Assembly: GCF_021696945.1 (NCBI RefSeq)
Contig: NZ_JACYHE010000002.1
Span: forward strand, 62,001-126,000
DNA length: 64,000 nt
From: Streptomyces sp. JJ36
GTDB taxonomy: Bacteria > Actinomycetota > Actinomycetes > Streptomycetales > Streptomycetaceae
Direction of reading: 5' to 3'
The notes under the pieces were generated by a model that was given only the letters and a program-made list of their open reading frames with translations, searched no databases and was not told the DNA's origin. Made by a program: the position numbers and the translations under genes. Positions 1-10,988 of the stretch are shown in pieces. Positions within the stretch are counted from its first letter, which is position 1; every line of letters starts with the position of its first letter.

Positions 1-62
1 GGGGTCCGCATGGTGATACGCACCCGCGCGTTCCGTCCCGGTCCGCTACCGTGAGGGCCATC

Positions 63-1975
<1,913 letters not shown>

Positions 1976-1978
1976 CCC

Positions 1979-2024
1979 GGGCCCGCGGCCGGCACGCTAC
2001 CCGGGGCGTGCCGGCCGCGGGCCC
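1979..2024. terminator. Convergent terminator hairpin, 18-bp perfect stem
   Basis: Arms 1979-1996 and 2007-2024 are perfectly complementary over 18 bp with a 10-base loop. It lies between the leuA stop (1975) and the stop of the convergent regulator gene (2036), so it probably serves both. No T-tract, as is usual in Streptomyces. Confidence 0.85.
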
Positions 2025-2035
2025 CTGCGGTCCGG

Positions 2036-3049
2036 TCAGATCCAGCCCTCCCGCGCCGCGTGCAGCGCGAGCTGGAAGCGGGTGGTCGATCCGGCGCGGG
2101 CGTGCAGGTCCATCAGGTGCCGGGAGAGGGTGCGCCGGCTGACGCCGAGCAGCCCGGCCATGGTCTCGTCGGTCAGCCCGCTGCCGAGCAGTTCCAGGAT
2201 GCGCCCCTGGATGGGCGTCAGCGCGGACGGGATCCGGTCCCCGAAGTGCAGCGGGAACGCCGACTTCCACGAGCTCTCGAACAGCCCGGTGAGGGCGGAG
2301 AGCAGGCTGGAGGGGTGCACCACCAGCATGGAGTCGTTGTTCTCGGCCGCCACGCTCTCCTCCTCCATCAGGTCCTCTCCGACGAACGTCATCGAGACGA
2401 TCGCCACCTTCCGGTCGAACACGGTGAGTTTCACCGGGACGGTCGGCAGTGCCCGTGCCTGTTCCCCGGCGGCGATGCAGGGCTGAATGTTCTCCGCGTA
2501 GTAGTCCGGATTCCGGACAGCGGATTTCGCATAGACGACGCGATAGGCCACTCCGCGGCCCAGGCCGTCGATTTCTATCGGGTTCGGGCCTCCGCCTGTG
2601 TGGTAAGGCGGCGAATCGAACCGCATCACCTCGTGACGCGCCGACTTCTCGATGTTGTGGATGCGCTCCACGATCTGCGGTCCGGTGACGACTTCGAGGA
2701 GATCCTCGGTGGGTTGCGGGTGGACCGTGCGACGGAAATCCCGGTAGGCGTTGAGCGCGGCGAGGCGCGCCCCCTGAATTTCCGCGGTGCGCGCGCCGGC
2801 CAGATACTCCAGCGCCAGCGTCGGCTCCACCGGCGTCAGACCGTCCTCGTCGGGGCCCACGGTGGCCAGCAGGCCCAGCTCGATGAGGCGCGCGGCCGAC
2901 CCGGCCACCTCCCCGGGGCTCCGGCCGAGGCGCCGGGCGAGGTCCGCCCGGGGCGCGGGTCCGGAGCGGAGCAGCTCCCGGTACACGCCGATGTCGGGTC
3001 CGGCCAGGCCGAGGCGTATCAGCTCCGAAGAAAGCGCGTCGTCTCCCAC
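2036..3049 (-). CDS. LuxR-family regulator with TrmB-like N-terminal domain
   Basis: Predicted DNA-binding regulator of 337 residues. The N-terminus (about residues 1-75) reads as a TrmB-type winged helix (RSGPAPRADLARRLGRSPGEV), followed by a sensor-like central region of unknown ligand, and a C-terminal LuxR helix-turn-helix (LTPIQGRILELLGSGLTDET...VSRRTLSRHL). The GTG at 3049 is chosen because GGGAAGGG sits just upstream; the frame stays open to an ATG at 3205 without a good ribosome site. It is divergent from a 51-codon gene starting at 3264 with 214 bp between them, which suggests shared control. The ligand and targets cannot be read from sequence. Confidence 0.82.
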   Translation of the reverse strand: MGDDALSSELIRLGLAGPDIGVYRELLRSGPAPRADLARRLGRSPGEVAGSAARLIELGLLATVGPDEDGLTPVEPTLALEYLAGARTAEIQGARLAALNAYRDFRRTVHPQPTEDLLEVVTGPQIVERIHNIEKSARHEVMRFDSPPYHTGGGPNPIEIDGLGRGVAYRVVYAKSAVRNPDYYAENIQPCIAAGEQARALPTVPVKLTVFDRKVAIVSMTFVGEDLMEEESVAAENNDSMLVVHPSSLLSALTGLFESSWKSAFPLHFGDRIPSALTPIQGRILELLGSGLTDETMAGLLGVSRRTLSRHLMDLHARAGSTTRFQLALHAAREGWI

Positions 3050-3263
3050 ACTGATCCCTTCCCGGCCGGCGGACGGCACCCGCACATTATCGCCGGTGGT
3101 ACGGGACGGGCGGGCACCACCCGTGACCTTCCGGGGGCCGGAGGGCCCGGCCGGAAGCGGATGCCGGGTACCCGCCCATTCCAGCCAGCGGCCAGGTGTG
3201 GACACACCGCGGAAGAAGCCTCGGGTAGAAAGGGGCCGCCCGGAGCGAGGAATCGGAGGAGCC

Positions 3264-3419
3264 GTGGAAACGACTTTGCAACAAGCCCCCGAGATAACGG
3301 ACGGCGACGGCGCGACCGTCTTCGCCCCGGAAGACCCGGAGGTCCACGAAGAGGTCTACTCCATAACCGACGAGGGCCGGGAACTGCTGAACCGGCTCGC
3401 CGCGCTCCAGGGCGAGTGA
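3264..3419 (+). CDS. Small acidic peptide divergent from the LuxR/TrmB regulator
   Basis: A 51-residue protein starting at GTG behind GGAGGA (3255-3260). It is strongly acidic in the middle (EDPEVHEEVYS) and ends with a predicted amphipathic helix (EGRELLNRLAALQGE). No signal peptide, cysteine or modification enzyme is visible nearby, so a ribosomal natural product precursor is not supported. Placement opposite a LuxR-type regulator suggests that it is a target or partner of that regulator. Function unknown; the coding call rests on the start context, codon bias and the pairing. Confidence 0.6.
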   Translation: METTLQQAPEITDGDGATVFAPEDPEVHEEVYSITDEGRELLNRLAALQGE

Positions 3420-3514
3420 CCGGTACCGCCCCCGGGTGGCGGTCGGCTGCGACCGGCGGCGGCCTCCGGGGGCGGGGACCGGGGGCCGCCTCCTGTCGCC
3501 GCCGGCCGCCGTCC

Positions 3515-4006
3515 CTACGGTGCCGGGATCAGCCCCTCGCGCTGCAGGATCTCGCGGGCCTCGCCGGCCCGGCCGCCCTGGGCGATCACGTCGTAGCGTG
3601 CGGCGGCCAGGGCCCGGGTGGACGCGAAGTCGCGGTGGCCGCCGGTGGCCGCATGCCCGGCGAATCCGAAGATCGCGCCCCACAGCGCACCGATGAGCAG
3701 TCCGCCCAGGATCAGCCCGAGCCACACCGGGCCCGTGGTGAAGAGGCCCACCAGCAGGCCGATGAAGAGCCCGAACCAGGCGCCGCTGGCGGCCCCCGCC
3801 GCGGCCGCGCGGCCCTTGGTGAGCCGCCCGGTGACATGCTCCACCAGCCGCAGGCCGGACCCGACGATGTCGATGTACTGCACCGGGAACTCGCGGTCCG
3901 AGAGCCGGTCGACGGCCTCCTGAGCCTTCTCGTATGCCTCGTAGCTCGCCACCGTGTTCCACTCGTCGCTGACCGGGTTTCTGGGCTGAGGATCGATCTG
4001 GGACAT
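3515..4006 (-). CDS. General stress protein 17M-like membrane protein
   Basis: 163 residues. The N-terminal half (SYEAYEKAQEAVDRLSDREFPVQYIDIVG) matches the YflT/GSP17M domain of bacterial general stress proteins; the middle holds two Gly/Leu-rich hydrophobic segments (GAWFGLFIGLLVGLFTTG and a second one ending AHAA) that would span the membrane. The C-terminus (YDVIAQGGRAGEAREIL) is soluble. The ATG at 4006 is preceded by GGAGGAA. Relatives are linked to stress sigma factors in Bacillus; no sigma promoter was identified here. The precise role is unknown. Confidence 0.8.
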   Translation of the reverse strand: MSQIDPQPRNPVSDEWNTVASYEAYEKAQEAVDRLSDREFPVQYIDIVGSGLRLVEHVTGRLTKGRAAAAGAASGAWFGLFIGLLVGLFTTGPVWLGLILGGLLIGALWGAIFGFAGHAATGGHRDFASTRALAAARYDVIAQGGRAGEAREILQREGLIPAP

Positions 4007-4255
4007 GTGTGGTTCCTCCATGGAAAGTCCCTCGAAGGCGGACATCCCTGTCCACTCCCGGGTGACCCGCCCGGGCGGTCCCATGCTCCGCCGGCCCCGG
4101 CGGAGCACCGTGAGGGCCGGGCGCGGCCGGTGCGGACGCGCGCCGGGCGGCGCGGGAATGGCCGACGGAGGGGCTGACGACGGCCGGGAGGTGTGGTTAA
4201 CATCACGTCGGTCCCGGCAGCGTTGCCGGAACGTCGCCGAAATGGTGGAGGTGCG

Positions 4256-4960
4256 GTGTTGCGTTCCCGTGTCCGGCGAGGTCGGCTCCCGTGCCTCGCG
4301 GGCGTCCGTACCGCGTGGCGCACCACCGGCGACGGCGAGTTCTTCTGTCCCGCCTGCGGCGGCGACCGTGCCTTCCGGCACCGCACCGGCCACCGGCGGC
4401 TGGTGCTGCTGGGGCTGCCGCTGCTGCCCCGCGGCACAGCGCCCCCGGTCGTCGAATGCGCCGCGTGCCGGGGGCACTTCGGGACCGCCGCGCTGGAAGG
4501 CCTCACCACGCACCGGCTGAGCGCCCTGCTGCGGGACGCGGTGCACTCGGTCGCCCTCGCCGTGCTCGCCGCCAGCGGCTGCGGCTCCCGTACGACCCGG
4601 GAGGCGGCCGTCGAGGCCGTACGGGCCGCGGGTTATCCGGAGTGCACCGAGGACCAGTTGCTGGCGCTGCTCGCCGCGGTGCGGGCCGGGCCGCTGCACA
4701 CCGCGGCCGCCGCCCTGGAGGAGCCGGACCCGCAGCTCGCGGTGCATATCGGCCTCTGCGAGGTGCTGGAGCCGCTCGCCCCGCACCTGGCGGCGCCGGG
4801 CCGGGAGAGGCTGCTGCTGCACGGCGCCGCCATCGCGCTCGCGGACGGGCCGTACCAGCCGGCTGAGCGGGAGGTGCTGGAGACCGTCGCCCGCACCCTG
4901 GCGATCCGCCCCGCGGACACCGAGCGCCTGCTCGCCGCCGCCCGCGCCCCCTCCTCCTGA
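4256..4960 (+). CDS. Zinc-ribbon protein with TerB-like domain
   Basis: 234 residues from the GTG at 4256 (GGTGGAGG just upstream; an ATG at 4193 is also open). The N-terminus carries a zinc ribbon, CPACGGDR at about residue 32 and CAACRG about 37 residues later, separated by a Leu-rich stretch. The rest is an all-helical TerB/DjlA-like domain (LALLAAVRAGPLHTAAA, LLLHGAAIALADGPYQPAEREVLETVARTLAI). TerB domains bind metal and are associated with tellurite resistance and envelope stress, but no other ter genes are present, so resistance cannot be inferred. Confidence 0.75.
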   Translation: MLRSRVRRGRLPCLAGVRTAWRTTGDGEFFCPACGGDRAFRHRTGHRRLVLLGLPLLPRGTAPPVVECAACRGHFGTAALEGLTTHRLSALLRDAVHSVALAVLAASGCGSRTTREAAVEAVRAAGYPECTEDQLLALLAAVRAGPLHTAAAALEEPDPQLAVHIGLCEVLEPLAPHLAAPGRERLLLHGAAIALADGPYQPAEREVLETVARTLAIRPADTERLLAAARAPSS

Positions 4961-5008
4961 GGGCCCGCATGCCGCGGTGCCGGTGCGGTGCCGCGCGGCG
5001 GAAGCGGC

Positions 5009-5674
5009 TCAGCCGAGCTCTCCGGCCACCTCGCTGCGGAGCTGCGGGAGCATGTCCTGGAGGACGCCGGGGCACAGGGTGTCGGAGTAGTCCATGTGCC
5101 CGTCGATCCGGTGCGGCGCGATGCCGTACTGCTCGCAGACGTAGGCGCAGAGCAGCACCAGCACCTCCCACTGGGCGTCCGGCGGCACGGCGCCGTCGTG
5201 GTATGCGCCCTCGTTGGCGATCCCGACGGCCTGGTCGTTCTGGCCGGAGGTGTGGGCGCCCTGCACGAAACTGGTGCCGCCGGTGAGGGTCTCCAGGCTG
5301 CGGTGCCGGCCCTCGGTGATCCAGCCGCCGCGACTGACCACGAAGTTGTAGCCGGTGTCCGTCCACCCGTTGCGGTCCATGTGGAGGTCCTGGACCCAGT
5401 GCGCGTGCGCATGGGCCTGGGCGCGGGAGAAGTCGGAGGTGTTCTCGCCGACGGTGTGGTGGACGATGATCTTGGTGGGCCGTCGGTACAGGACGTTCAC
5501 GCCGTAGCGGGGCGGCCGGGCGTTCCATTCCGCGGTGCTGTCGATGTCCGGTTCGATCACTGTCGCGGCGGTACGGCCGGCGGCGTGGGCGGTGCCCGGC
5601 AGCGCGCAGGCGGCGGCGACGCCGGCCGCACCGGCGAGCAGCAGGCGGCGGCGGAGCGGGTTCTCAGGGGTCAC
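5009..5674 (-). CDS. Secreted N-acetylmuramoyl-L-alanine amidase (PGRP/Amidase_2)
   Basis: Cleaves the amide bond between muramic acid and the stem peptide of peptidoglycan. The 221-residue protein begins with a twin-arginine-like signal (RRRLLLAGAAGVAAACALPG, cut near AHA-AG). The mature part has the amidase_2 zinc ligands in KIIVHHTVGE and the C-terminal GHMDYSDTLCPG (last ligand Cys, as in bacterial PGRPs). It sits beside a secreted lysozyme gene on the same strand 141 bp away, so both probably act in wall turnover or lysis of other cells. Confidence 0.92.
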   Translation of the reverse strand: MTPENPLRRRLLLAGAAGVAAACALPGTAHAAGRTAATVIEPDIDSTAEWNARPPRYGVNVLYRRPTKIIVHHTVGENTSDFSRAQAHAHAHWVQDLHMDRNGWTDTGYNFVVSRGGWITEGRHRSLETLTGGTSFVQGAHTSGQNDQAVGIANEGAYHDGAVPPDAQWEVLVLLCAYVCEQYGIAPHRIDGHMDYSDTLCPGVLQDMLPQLRSEVAGELG

Positions 5675-5815
5675 GTTCTTCTCCTGGAGGCGGTGGGGGT
5701 GCGCCGGGAGGCGTGGGGGAGGGGAGAGGGGGCGGAGCCGGCCGCGGCCGGCTCCGCCGCGTGGTGCGGTCCCGCCGGGCCGCGAGGTGGGGTGCGGGCC
5801 CGGACGGGCCCGGGA

Positions 5816-6700
5816 TCACGGCGTGTTGTTGGCCAGGGCCAGGAGCCGGGACCGGTCGCCGTTGAACTTGTTGCGGTCGACGTTCCCGGAGATGCCGCTG
5901 ACGCTGCCGGTGCTGGTGTACTGCCAGACCGTCCAGGTGGGGAAGCCGTTCGGGATGGTCGGGCTGTGGTTGCTCGTCCAGTGCGCGACCCAGAGCGGGC
6001 TCTTGCTGTACATGCCGCCCCAGCTTCCGGTGCAGGTGTTCCACCAGCTCGCGGTCGTGTAGATCACCACGTCGCGGCCGGTGCGCGCCTTGTAGGTGTT
6101 GTAGAAGTCGTTGATCCAGGCGCGCATCTGGGTGGTCGACTTGCCGTAGCACATGCTTCCGTAGGGGTTGTGCTCGATGTCGAGCACGCCCGGCAGGGTG
6201 CGGTTGTCCGCCGACCAGGCACCGCCGTTGGAGGCGAAGAAGTTGGCCTGGGTGCCGCCGCCGGAGACGTCGGGGCGGGCGAAGTGGTAGGCGCCGCGGA
6301 TGACGCCCGCGTAGTAGGCGTCCACATAGTTGCTGTTGAACCGCGGGTCCTCGTAGCTGGTGCCCTCGGTCGCCTTGATCCAGGCGAACTGGATACCCGA
6401 GTTGCGCACCGAGTTCCAGTTGATGGCGCCCTGCCAGTGGGAGACGTCGATCCCCTGCACGCCGCTGCCGTGGCTCTGGGTACCGGGGGAGGGCGCCTGC
6501 TCCGGGCCCTGTCCCTCGTGGATGCGCTGGCCCACGCCCATGTAGGCGTCGCCCTCCTGGATCGGCTTCGCGCCGGCCGGAGGTGCCGCCAGGGCGGTGC
6601 CTGCCGTGCCGAGCAGCAGTGCCAGGACCGCGCCGAGGACGCCGGCCACGGTGGCCCCGCGCAGCCTGCGGCGGGGGGTGCGGGATCTCTGCGAGAGCAT
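5816..6700 (-). CDS. Secreted GH25 lysozyme (N-acetylmuramidase)
   Basis: 294 residues. The ATG at 6700 follows AGGAGGC; in-frame starts further upstream lack such a site. A Sec signal peptide (RRRLRGATVAGVLGAVLALL, cut after ALA) leads to a linker and a GH25 domain with GIDVSHWQG (Asp near residue 85), LPGVLDIEHNP (catalytic Asp-x-Glu), and WVAHW. Family members hydrolyse the muramic acid-glucosamine bond. It lies upstream of the amidase gene in the same orientation, and its promoter region is shared with divergent recO. Confidence 0.93.
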   Translation of the reverse strand: MLSQRSRTPRRRLRGATVAGVLGAVLALLLGTAGTALAAPPAGAKPIQEGDAYMGVGQRIHEGQGPEQAPSPGTQSHGSGVQGIDVSHWQGAINWNSVRNSGIQFAWIKATEGTSYEDPRFNSNYVDAYYAGVIRGAYHFARPDVSGGGTQANFFASNGGAWSADNRTLPGVLDIEHNPYGSMCYGKSTTQMRAWINDFYNTYKARTGRDVVIYTTASWWNTCTGSWGGMYSKSPLWVAHWTSNHSPTIPNGFPTWTVWQYTSTGSVSGISGNVDRNKFNGDRSRLLALANNTP

Positions 6701-6820
6701 GCCTGCCTCCTGATGCGTCGTGAAGGACGTACGGGAGTCCTGTGGTTGACGTGTACTCGTCACACGATGCCCTCGGCGGAAGTGGCGTAAAGACTTTCCA
6801 CACACCCCCTGTGGTCTGGA

Positions 6821-6838
6821 CCTCTGCGGACGCAGAGG
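6821..6838. promoter_or_regulatory. Inverted repeat CCTCTGCG-GA-CGCAGAGG in divergent promoter region
   Basis: Perfect 8-bp arms around a 2-base centre, in the 268-bp interval between the divergent lysozyme (start 6700) and recO (start 6969) genes. An operator is the simplest reading, but the regulator is not identifiable. Confidence 0.35.
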
Positions 6839-6968
6839 AGCTGCGAGAACGGGGTCCGATGTCGGAAACTTTCACGGTATGGAAACGAGCCGCCCCCTCC
6901 GGGCGGCTCGCCGTACGGGTCCACCGGGCGGCGCCCGCCGCCCCACCCGCATGGGCGAGAATGGCCGC

Positions 6969-7724
6969 ATGAGTCTGTTCCGCGACGACGGCATCGTGCT
7001 GCGCACCCAGAAGCTGGGCGAGGCGGACCGGATCATCACCCTGCTGACCCGCGGGCACGGCCGGGTGCGGGCGGTGGCGCGCGGCGTGCGGCGCACCAAG
7101 TCCAAGTTCGGCGCCCGGCTGGAGCCGTTCAGCCATGTCGACGTGCAGTTCTTCGCCCGCGGCAGCGACCTCCTGGGCCGGGGGCTGCCGCTGTGCACGC
7201 AGACCGAGACCATCGCGCCCTACGGCAGCGGCATCGTCGGCGACTACGACCGCTACACGGCCGGCACCGCCATGCTGGAGACCGCCGAGCGCTTCACCGA
7301 CCACGAGGGCGAGCCGGCCGTGCAGCAGTACCTGCTGCTGGTGGGCGGACTGCGCACGCTCGCCGGGGGCGAGCACGCGCCCGGCCTGGTGCTGGACGCC
7401 TTCCTGCTCCGCTCCCTCGCCGTCAACGGCTACGCGCCCAGCTTCGGCGACTGCGCCCGGTGCGGGCTCCCCGGGCCGAACCGGCACTTCTCCGTCTCGG
7501 CCGGCGGCACCGTGTGCGGCGACTGCCGGGTGCCCGGCAGCGTCGTCCCCTCGCCCGAGGCGCTGCGGCTGCTGGGCGCGCTGCTGGCCGGGGACTGGCC
7601 GACGGCGGACGCCACCGAGGCCCGGCACGCCCGGGAGGGCAGCGGGCTGGTCTCCGCCTACCTGCACTGGCACCTGGAGCGGGGCCTGCGCTCGCTGCGC
7701 TACGTGCGCCAGTCCCAGGGGTGA
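6969..7724 (+). CDS. recO: DNA repair protein RecO
   Basis: 251 residues. It loads RecA with RecR at single-strand gaps. The N-terminal OB-fold shows the family opening [20 protein letters not shown] and [17 protein letters not shown]; the C-terminal part has the zinc-binding pair CARCG...CGDCR near residues 160-185. The ATG at 6969 is used because it gives the conserved RecO N-terminus; upstream in-frame ATGs would add a disordered Arg-rich tail. uppS follows 82 bp downstream on the same strand, an arrangement common in actinobacteria. Confidence 0.95.
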   Translation: MSLFRDDGIVLRTQKLGEADRIITLLTRGHGRVRAVARGVRRTKSKFGARLEPFSHVDVQFFARGSDLLGRGLPLCTQTETIAPYGSGIVGDYDRYTAGTAMLETAERFTDHEGEPAVQQYLLLVGGLRTLAGGEHAPGLVLDAFLLRSLAVNGYAPSFGDCARCGLPGPNRHFSVSAGGTVCGDCRVPGSVVPSPEALRLLGALLAGDWPTADATEARHAREGSGLVSAYLHWHLERGLRSLRYVRQSQG

Positions 7725-7806
7725 ACCGGGCGGAACGCCCACGCCGCCGGGTCGGCTAGGCTCACTCGGTGAGTCTCCCGCACGACCCGATGGAGCTGAG
7801 GCACCC

Positions 7807-8634
7807 ATGGCCCGTCGCGGAATGCTGTCCCGGCAGCGTCGCGTATCCGCCGACCACGCAGTCCCCGAGCCGCACCCCTCGGGGGCGCGGCCGCCCGAGA
7901 TCCCGGCGGAGCTGGTGCCGAACCACGTGGCCGTCGTCATGGACGGCAACGGCCGCTGGGCCAAGGAGCGCGGCCTGCCGCGCACCGAGGGACACAAGGT
8001 GGGCGAGGGCGTCGTGCTGGACGTGCTCAAGGGATGCCTGGAACTCGGCGTGCGGAACCTCTCGCTCTACGCCTTCTCCACCGAGAACTGGAAGCGCTCG
8101 CCCGAGGAGGTGCGCTTCCTGATGAACTTCAACCGCGACGTCATCCGCCGCCGCCGGGACGAGATGGACGCCCTGGGCATCCGCATCCGCTGGGTGGGCC
8201 GGATGCCGAAGCTGTGGAAGTCGGTCGTGCAGGAACTCCAGGTCGCGGAGGAGCAGACCCGGGGCAACGACGCCATGACGCTCTACTTCTGCGTCAACTA
8301 CGGCGGCCGGGCGGAGATCGCGGACGCGGCGAAGGCGATCGCCGAGGAGGTGCGGGCCGGGCGGCTGGACCCCTCGAAGGTCAACGAGAAGACGCTGCGG
8401 AAGTACCTGTACTTCGCCGACATGCCCGACGTGGATCTCTTCCTGCGCCCGTCCGGGGAGCAGCGCACCTCGAACTACCTGATCTGGCAGAGCGCGTACG
8501 CGGAGATGGTGTTCCAGGACGTGCTGTGGCCGGACTTCGACCGGCGCGACCTGTGGCGGGCCTGCCTGGAGTACGCCAAGCGGGACCGGCGCTTCGGCGG
8601 CGCCCAGCCGAACGAGGTGACCGCGGCCCGCTGA
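7807..8634 (+). CDS. uppS: Isoprenyl transferase (di-trans,poly-cis-undecaprenyl diphosphate synthase type)
   Basis: Adds isopentenyl units in cis to make the lipid carrier for cell-wall synthesis. The 275-residue protein has all Z-prenyltransferase motifs: [17 protein letters not shown] (catalytic Asp near residue 48), [27 protein letters not shown] and SAYAEMVF. The ATG at 7807 follows the GAGCTGAGG segment. It lies directly after recO, probably co-transcribed. Actinobacteria often carry two such enzymes with different chain lengths; product length cannot be read from sequence. Confidence 0.95.
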   Translation: MARRGMLSRQRRVSADHAVPEPHPSGARPPEIPAELVPNHVAVVMDGNGRWAKERGLPRTEGHKVGEGVVLDVLKGCLELGVRNLSLYAFSTENWKRSPEEVRFLMNFNRDVIRRRRDEMDALGIRIRWVGRMPKLWKSVVQELQVAEEQTRGNDAMTLYFCVNYGGRAEIADAAKAIAEEVRAGRLDPSKVNEKTLRKYLYFADMPDVDLFLRPSGEQRTSNYLIWQSAYAEMVFQDVLWPDFDRRDLWRACLEYAKRDRRFGGAQPNEVTAAR

Positions 8635-8721
8635 CGGCCCCACCCGGGGCCCGGAGCCGCGGGCGCGGACGGTGCCGGTCCTGCTCCACCGGACGGCCGG
8701 TCCCGTCCGCCCGGCGCCGGC

Positions 8722-9138
8722 TCACCGCCGCGCGGCGGCGCACTCCCCGCAGGTGCCGAAGACCTCCACGGTGTGCCCGACGTCCACGAACCCGTGCTCG
8801 GCGGCGACGGCGTCCGCCCACCGCTCCACGGCCGGGCCCTCCACCTCCACGGCCTTGCCGCAGTGCCGGCAGACCAGGTGGTGGTGATGGTCGTCGCTGT
8901 GGCAGCGGCGGTAGACCGCCTCCCCCTCGGCCGTGCGCAGCACGTCCACCTCGCCCGCGTCGGCGAGGGACTGCAGGGTGCGGTAGACGGTGGTCAGGCC
9001 CACGGAGTCGCCGCGGTGCTTGAGCATGTCGTGCAGCTCCTGCGCGCTGCGGAACTCCTCGACCTCGGCCAGCGCCGCCGCCACGGCTGCGCGCTGGCGC
9101 GTCGACCGTCCGCGGACGGGGGGTCCTGCGGTGGCCAC
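8722..9138 (-). CDS. zur: Zinc uptake regulator, Fur family
   Basis: 138 residues. The N-terminal winged helix (FRSAQELHDMLKHRGDSVGLTTVYRTL) binds DNA; the C-terminal dimerisation part carries the HHHHLVCRHCGKAVEVEG metal site and a second Cys pair (CGEC). With zinc bound, such proteins repress zinc uptake genes. The GTG at 9138 is chosen: GGAGGCAAC lies just upstream, and the resulting length and start agree with the known S. coelicolor protein. It is the last gene of the znu run, 79 bp after znuB, so the regulator likely controls its own operon. Confidence 0.95.
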   Translation of the reverse strand: MATAGPPVRGRSTRQRAAVAAALAEVEEFRSAQELHDMLKHRGDSVGLTTVYRTLQSLADAGEVDVLRTAEGEAVYRRCHSDDHHHHLVCRHCGKAVEVEGPAVERWADAVAAEHGFVDVGHTVEVFGTCGECAAARR

Positions 9139-9217
9139 CGTTGCCTCCTTCGTCGACTGCATCGGGACCGGCCCGGCCATTGTGCCAGGTGTGGTGGGCG
9201 CGGCCGGGGAGCAGTCG

Positions 9218-10144
9218 TTACGTCTGCGCCGGGATGTGCGTCCGCTCGCCGGTGCCGTCCCTGCCGCTCTCACTGCCGTCGCAGCCGTCCTTCCCTTCGC
9301 CTTCCCCGCCGCCGGCGCCGGCACGCCGGGCGCGCCGCCGGGCGAGCGGGGTGGCGACCGCGGTCACCAGCGCGAACAGCGCGATGGCGAGCAGCACGAT
9401 GCTGGCCCCGGGCGGCACGTCCTGGTAGTAGGAGACCGTGGTGCCGGAGAGGGTGACCAGCACCCCGAAGCCCATGGCCGTCCCGAGCGTGGCCGCGAAC
9501 CCGCGCGCCGCCTGCTGGGCGGCCGCGACCGGCACCACCATCAGGGCGCTGACCAGCAGCAGTCCGACGACGCGCATGGCGACGGTGACGGTGATCGCGG
9601 CGGTGACCGCCAGCACCAGGTTGAGCAGCCGCACCGGCAGCCCGGTGACCCGGGCGAACTCCTCGTCCTGGCAGACGGAGAAGAGCTGCCGCCGCAGGCC
9701 GAGCGACACGCCGAGGACGACCACCGCCAAGCCGACGATGGTGATCAGGTCGGAGGGGGCGACGGTGGTGATGGAGCCGAAGAGATAGGTCAGCAGGTTG
9801 GCGTTGGAGCCGCCGTCCGAGACGTTGACCAGCATGACGCCGCCGGCCATGCCGCCGTAGAAGAGCAGGGCCAGCGCGACGTCGCCCTGGGTCTTGCCGT
9901 ACCAGCGGATCAGCTCCATGGCCGTCGCGCCCAGGGCCGCGACCACCACGGCCGTCCAGACGGGGTTGGTGCTCAGCAGGAAGCCGAGCGCCACCCCGGT
10001 CAGCGCGACATGGCCGATGCCGTCCCCCATGATCGCCTGCCGGCGCTGCACCAGGTAGATCCCGACGGCGGGTGCGGCGACGCCGACGATCACCGCGGCG
10101 AGCAGTGCCCGCTGCATGAAGTCGTACTGGAGCATCTCGGTCAT
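9218..10144 (-). CDS. znuB: Zinc ABC transporter permease
   Basis: 308-residue membrane protein with about eight hydrophobic segments, of the ABC-3 metal permease family (YLVQRRQAIMGDGIGHVALTGVALG and VDGLLLVSALMVVP-like segments). The C-terminus is a short Arg- and Glu/Gly-rich cytoplasmic tail. Its ATG overlaps the znuC stop in ATGA, showing translational coupling. It would carry zinc delivered by ZnuA across the membrane, powered by ZnuC. Confidence 0.93.
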   Translation of the reverse strand: MTEMLQYDFMQRALLAAVIVGVAAPAVGIYLVQRRQAIMGDGIGHVALTGVALGFLLSTNPVWTAVVVAALGATAMELIRWYGKTQGDVALALLFYGGMAGGVMLVNVSDGGSNANLLTYLFGSITTVAPSDLITIVGLAVVVLGVSLGLRRQLFSVCQDEEFARVTGLPVRLLNLVLAVTAAITVTVAMRVVGLLLVSALMVVPVAAAQQAARGFAATLGTAMGFGVLVTLSGTTVSYYQDVPPGASIVLLAIALFALVTAVATPLARRRARRAGAGGGEGEGKDGCDGSESGRDGTGERTHIPAQT

Positions 10145-10920
10145 GGCAGGAGTCCGGTCCCGATCCGGGGGGCCTGGAGGGCCCCGGGCGTGTCGTGCGG
10201 GTGGCAGGCGAGGTCGTGGAGCTGCTCCGGCCGGTCGACGCGTTCCACCAGGCCGTCGCGCAGCACCACCGCCCGGTCGATCAGCGGAGCCAGCGGGCCG
10301 AGCTCGTGCAGCACCAGCAGCGCCGAGGTGCCGCCCGCGACCTGCTCGCGCAGGGTGCCGGCGAGCACCTGCTGGCTCTCCAGGTCCACACCGGCCAGCG
10401 GCTCGTCCATGATCAGCAGGTCGGGGGCGCCGACGAGCGCGCGGGCGATCAGGACCCGCTGGTGCTGGCCCCCGGAGAGCGCGGTCACCGGGTCCCCCGC
10501 GCGGTGGGCCAGGCCCACCAGGCGCAGGGCGTTCTCCAGCGCCGCCTTGTCCGTGCGGCGCAGCGGGCGCAGCCGGGTACGGGCCAGCAGCCCGGAGGCG
10601 ACGATCTCCCGCACGGTGGCCGGGACGCCGCCGGCGGCCGTGGAGCGCTGCGGGACGTAGCCCACCCGCCGCCAGTCGCGGAAGCGGGCCAGCGGGGTGC
10701 CGAAGAGCTCCAGGGTGCCGCTGGTGAGCGGGACCCGGCCGGTGACGGTGCGGACGGTCGTGGACTTGCCGGAGCCGTTCGCGCCGAGCAGCGCGACGAC
10801 CTCGCCGCGGTCCACGGTCAGGTCGATGCCGCGCAGCACGGTGCGTCCGCCGAGCGCGGCGGTGGCGCCGCGCAGCGCGATGGCGGGTTCCGGCGCCGGG
10901 CGGGCTTCCGGGTGTCCCAT
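10141..10920 (-). CDS. znuC: Zinc ABC transporter ATP-binding protein
   Basis: ATPase subunit, 259 residues from the ATG at 10920, which has AAGGAGA upstream. A further in-frame ATG at 10992 overlaps the znuA stop and would add a His-rich 24-residue tail; either start is possible. Walker A is GANGSGKST, the signature is LSGGQHQRV, Walker B is LLIMDEPLAG and the switch His is in LLVLHELG. Coupled to znuB by an ATGA overlap. Confidence 0.92.
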   Translation of the reverse strand: MGHPEARPAPEPAIALRGATAALGGRTVLRGIDLTVDRGEVVALLGANGSGKSTTVRTVTGRVPLTSGTLELFGTPLARFRDWRRVGYVPQRSTAAGGVPATVREIVASGLLARTRLRPLRRTDKAALENALRLVGLAHRAGDPVTALSGGQHQRVLIARALVGAPDLLIMDEPLAGVDLESQQVLAGTLREQVAGGTSALLVLHELGPLAPLIDRAVVLRDGLVERVDRPEQLHDLACHPHDTPGALQAPRIGTGLLP

Positions 10921-10988
10921 GGGGTCTCCTTCGCCGTGGCGGTGGCTGCGGCCGTGGACGCTGCCGTCCGGGGCCTCCGCGACGCCGT

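Noticed and set aside
2500..2640. Unusually GATTCC/ATTTC-rich patch inside the LuxR/TrmB regulator
   Set aside because: The frame stays intact, so it is local codon variation in the sensor domain and not an insertion.
9162..9324. Longer N-terminus for Zur from upstream ATG codons
   Set aside because: The GTG at 9138 has the ribosome site and gives the length known for Zur; the added residues would be low-complexity.
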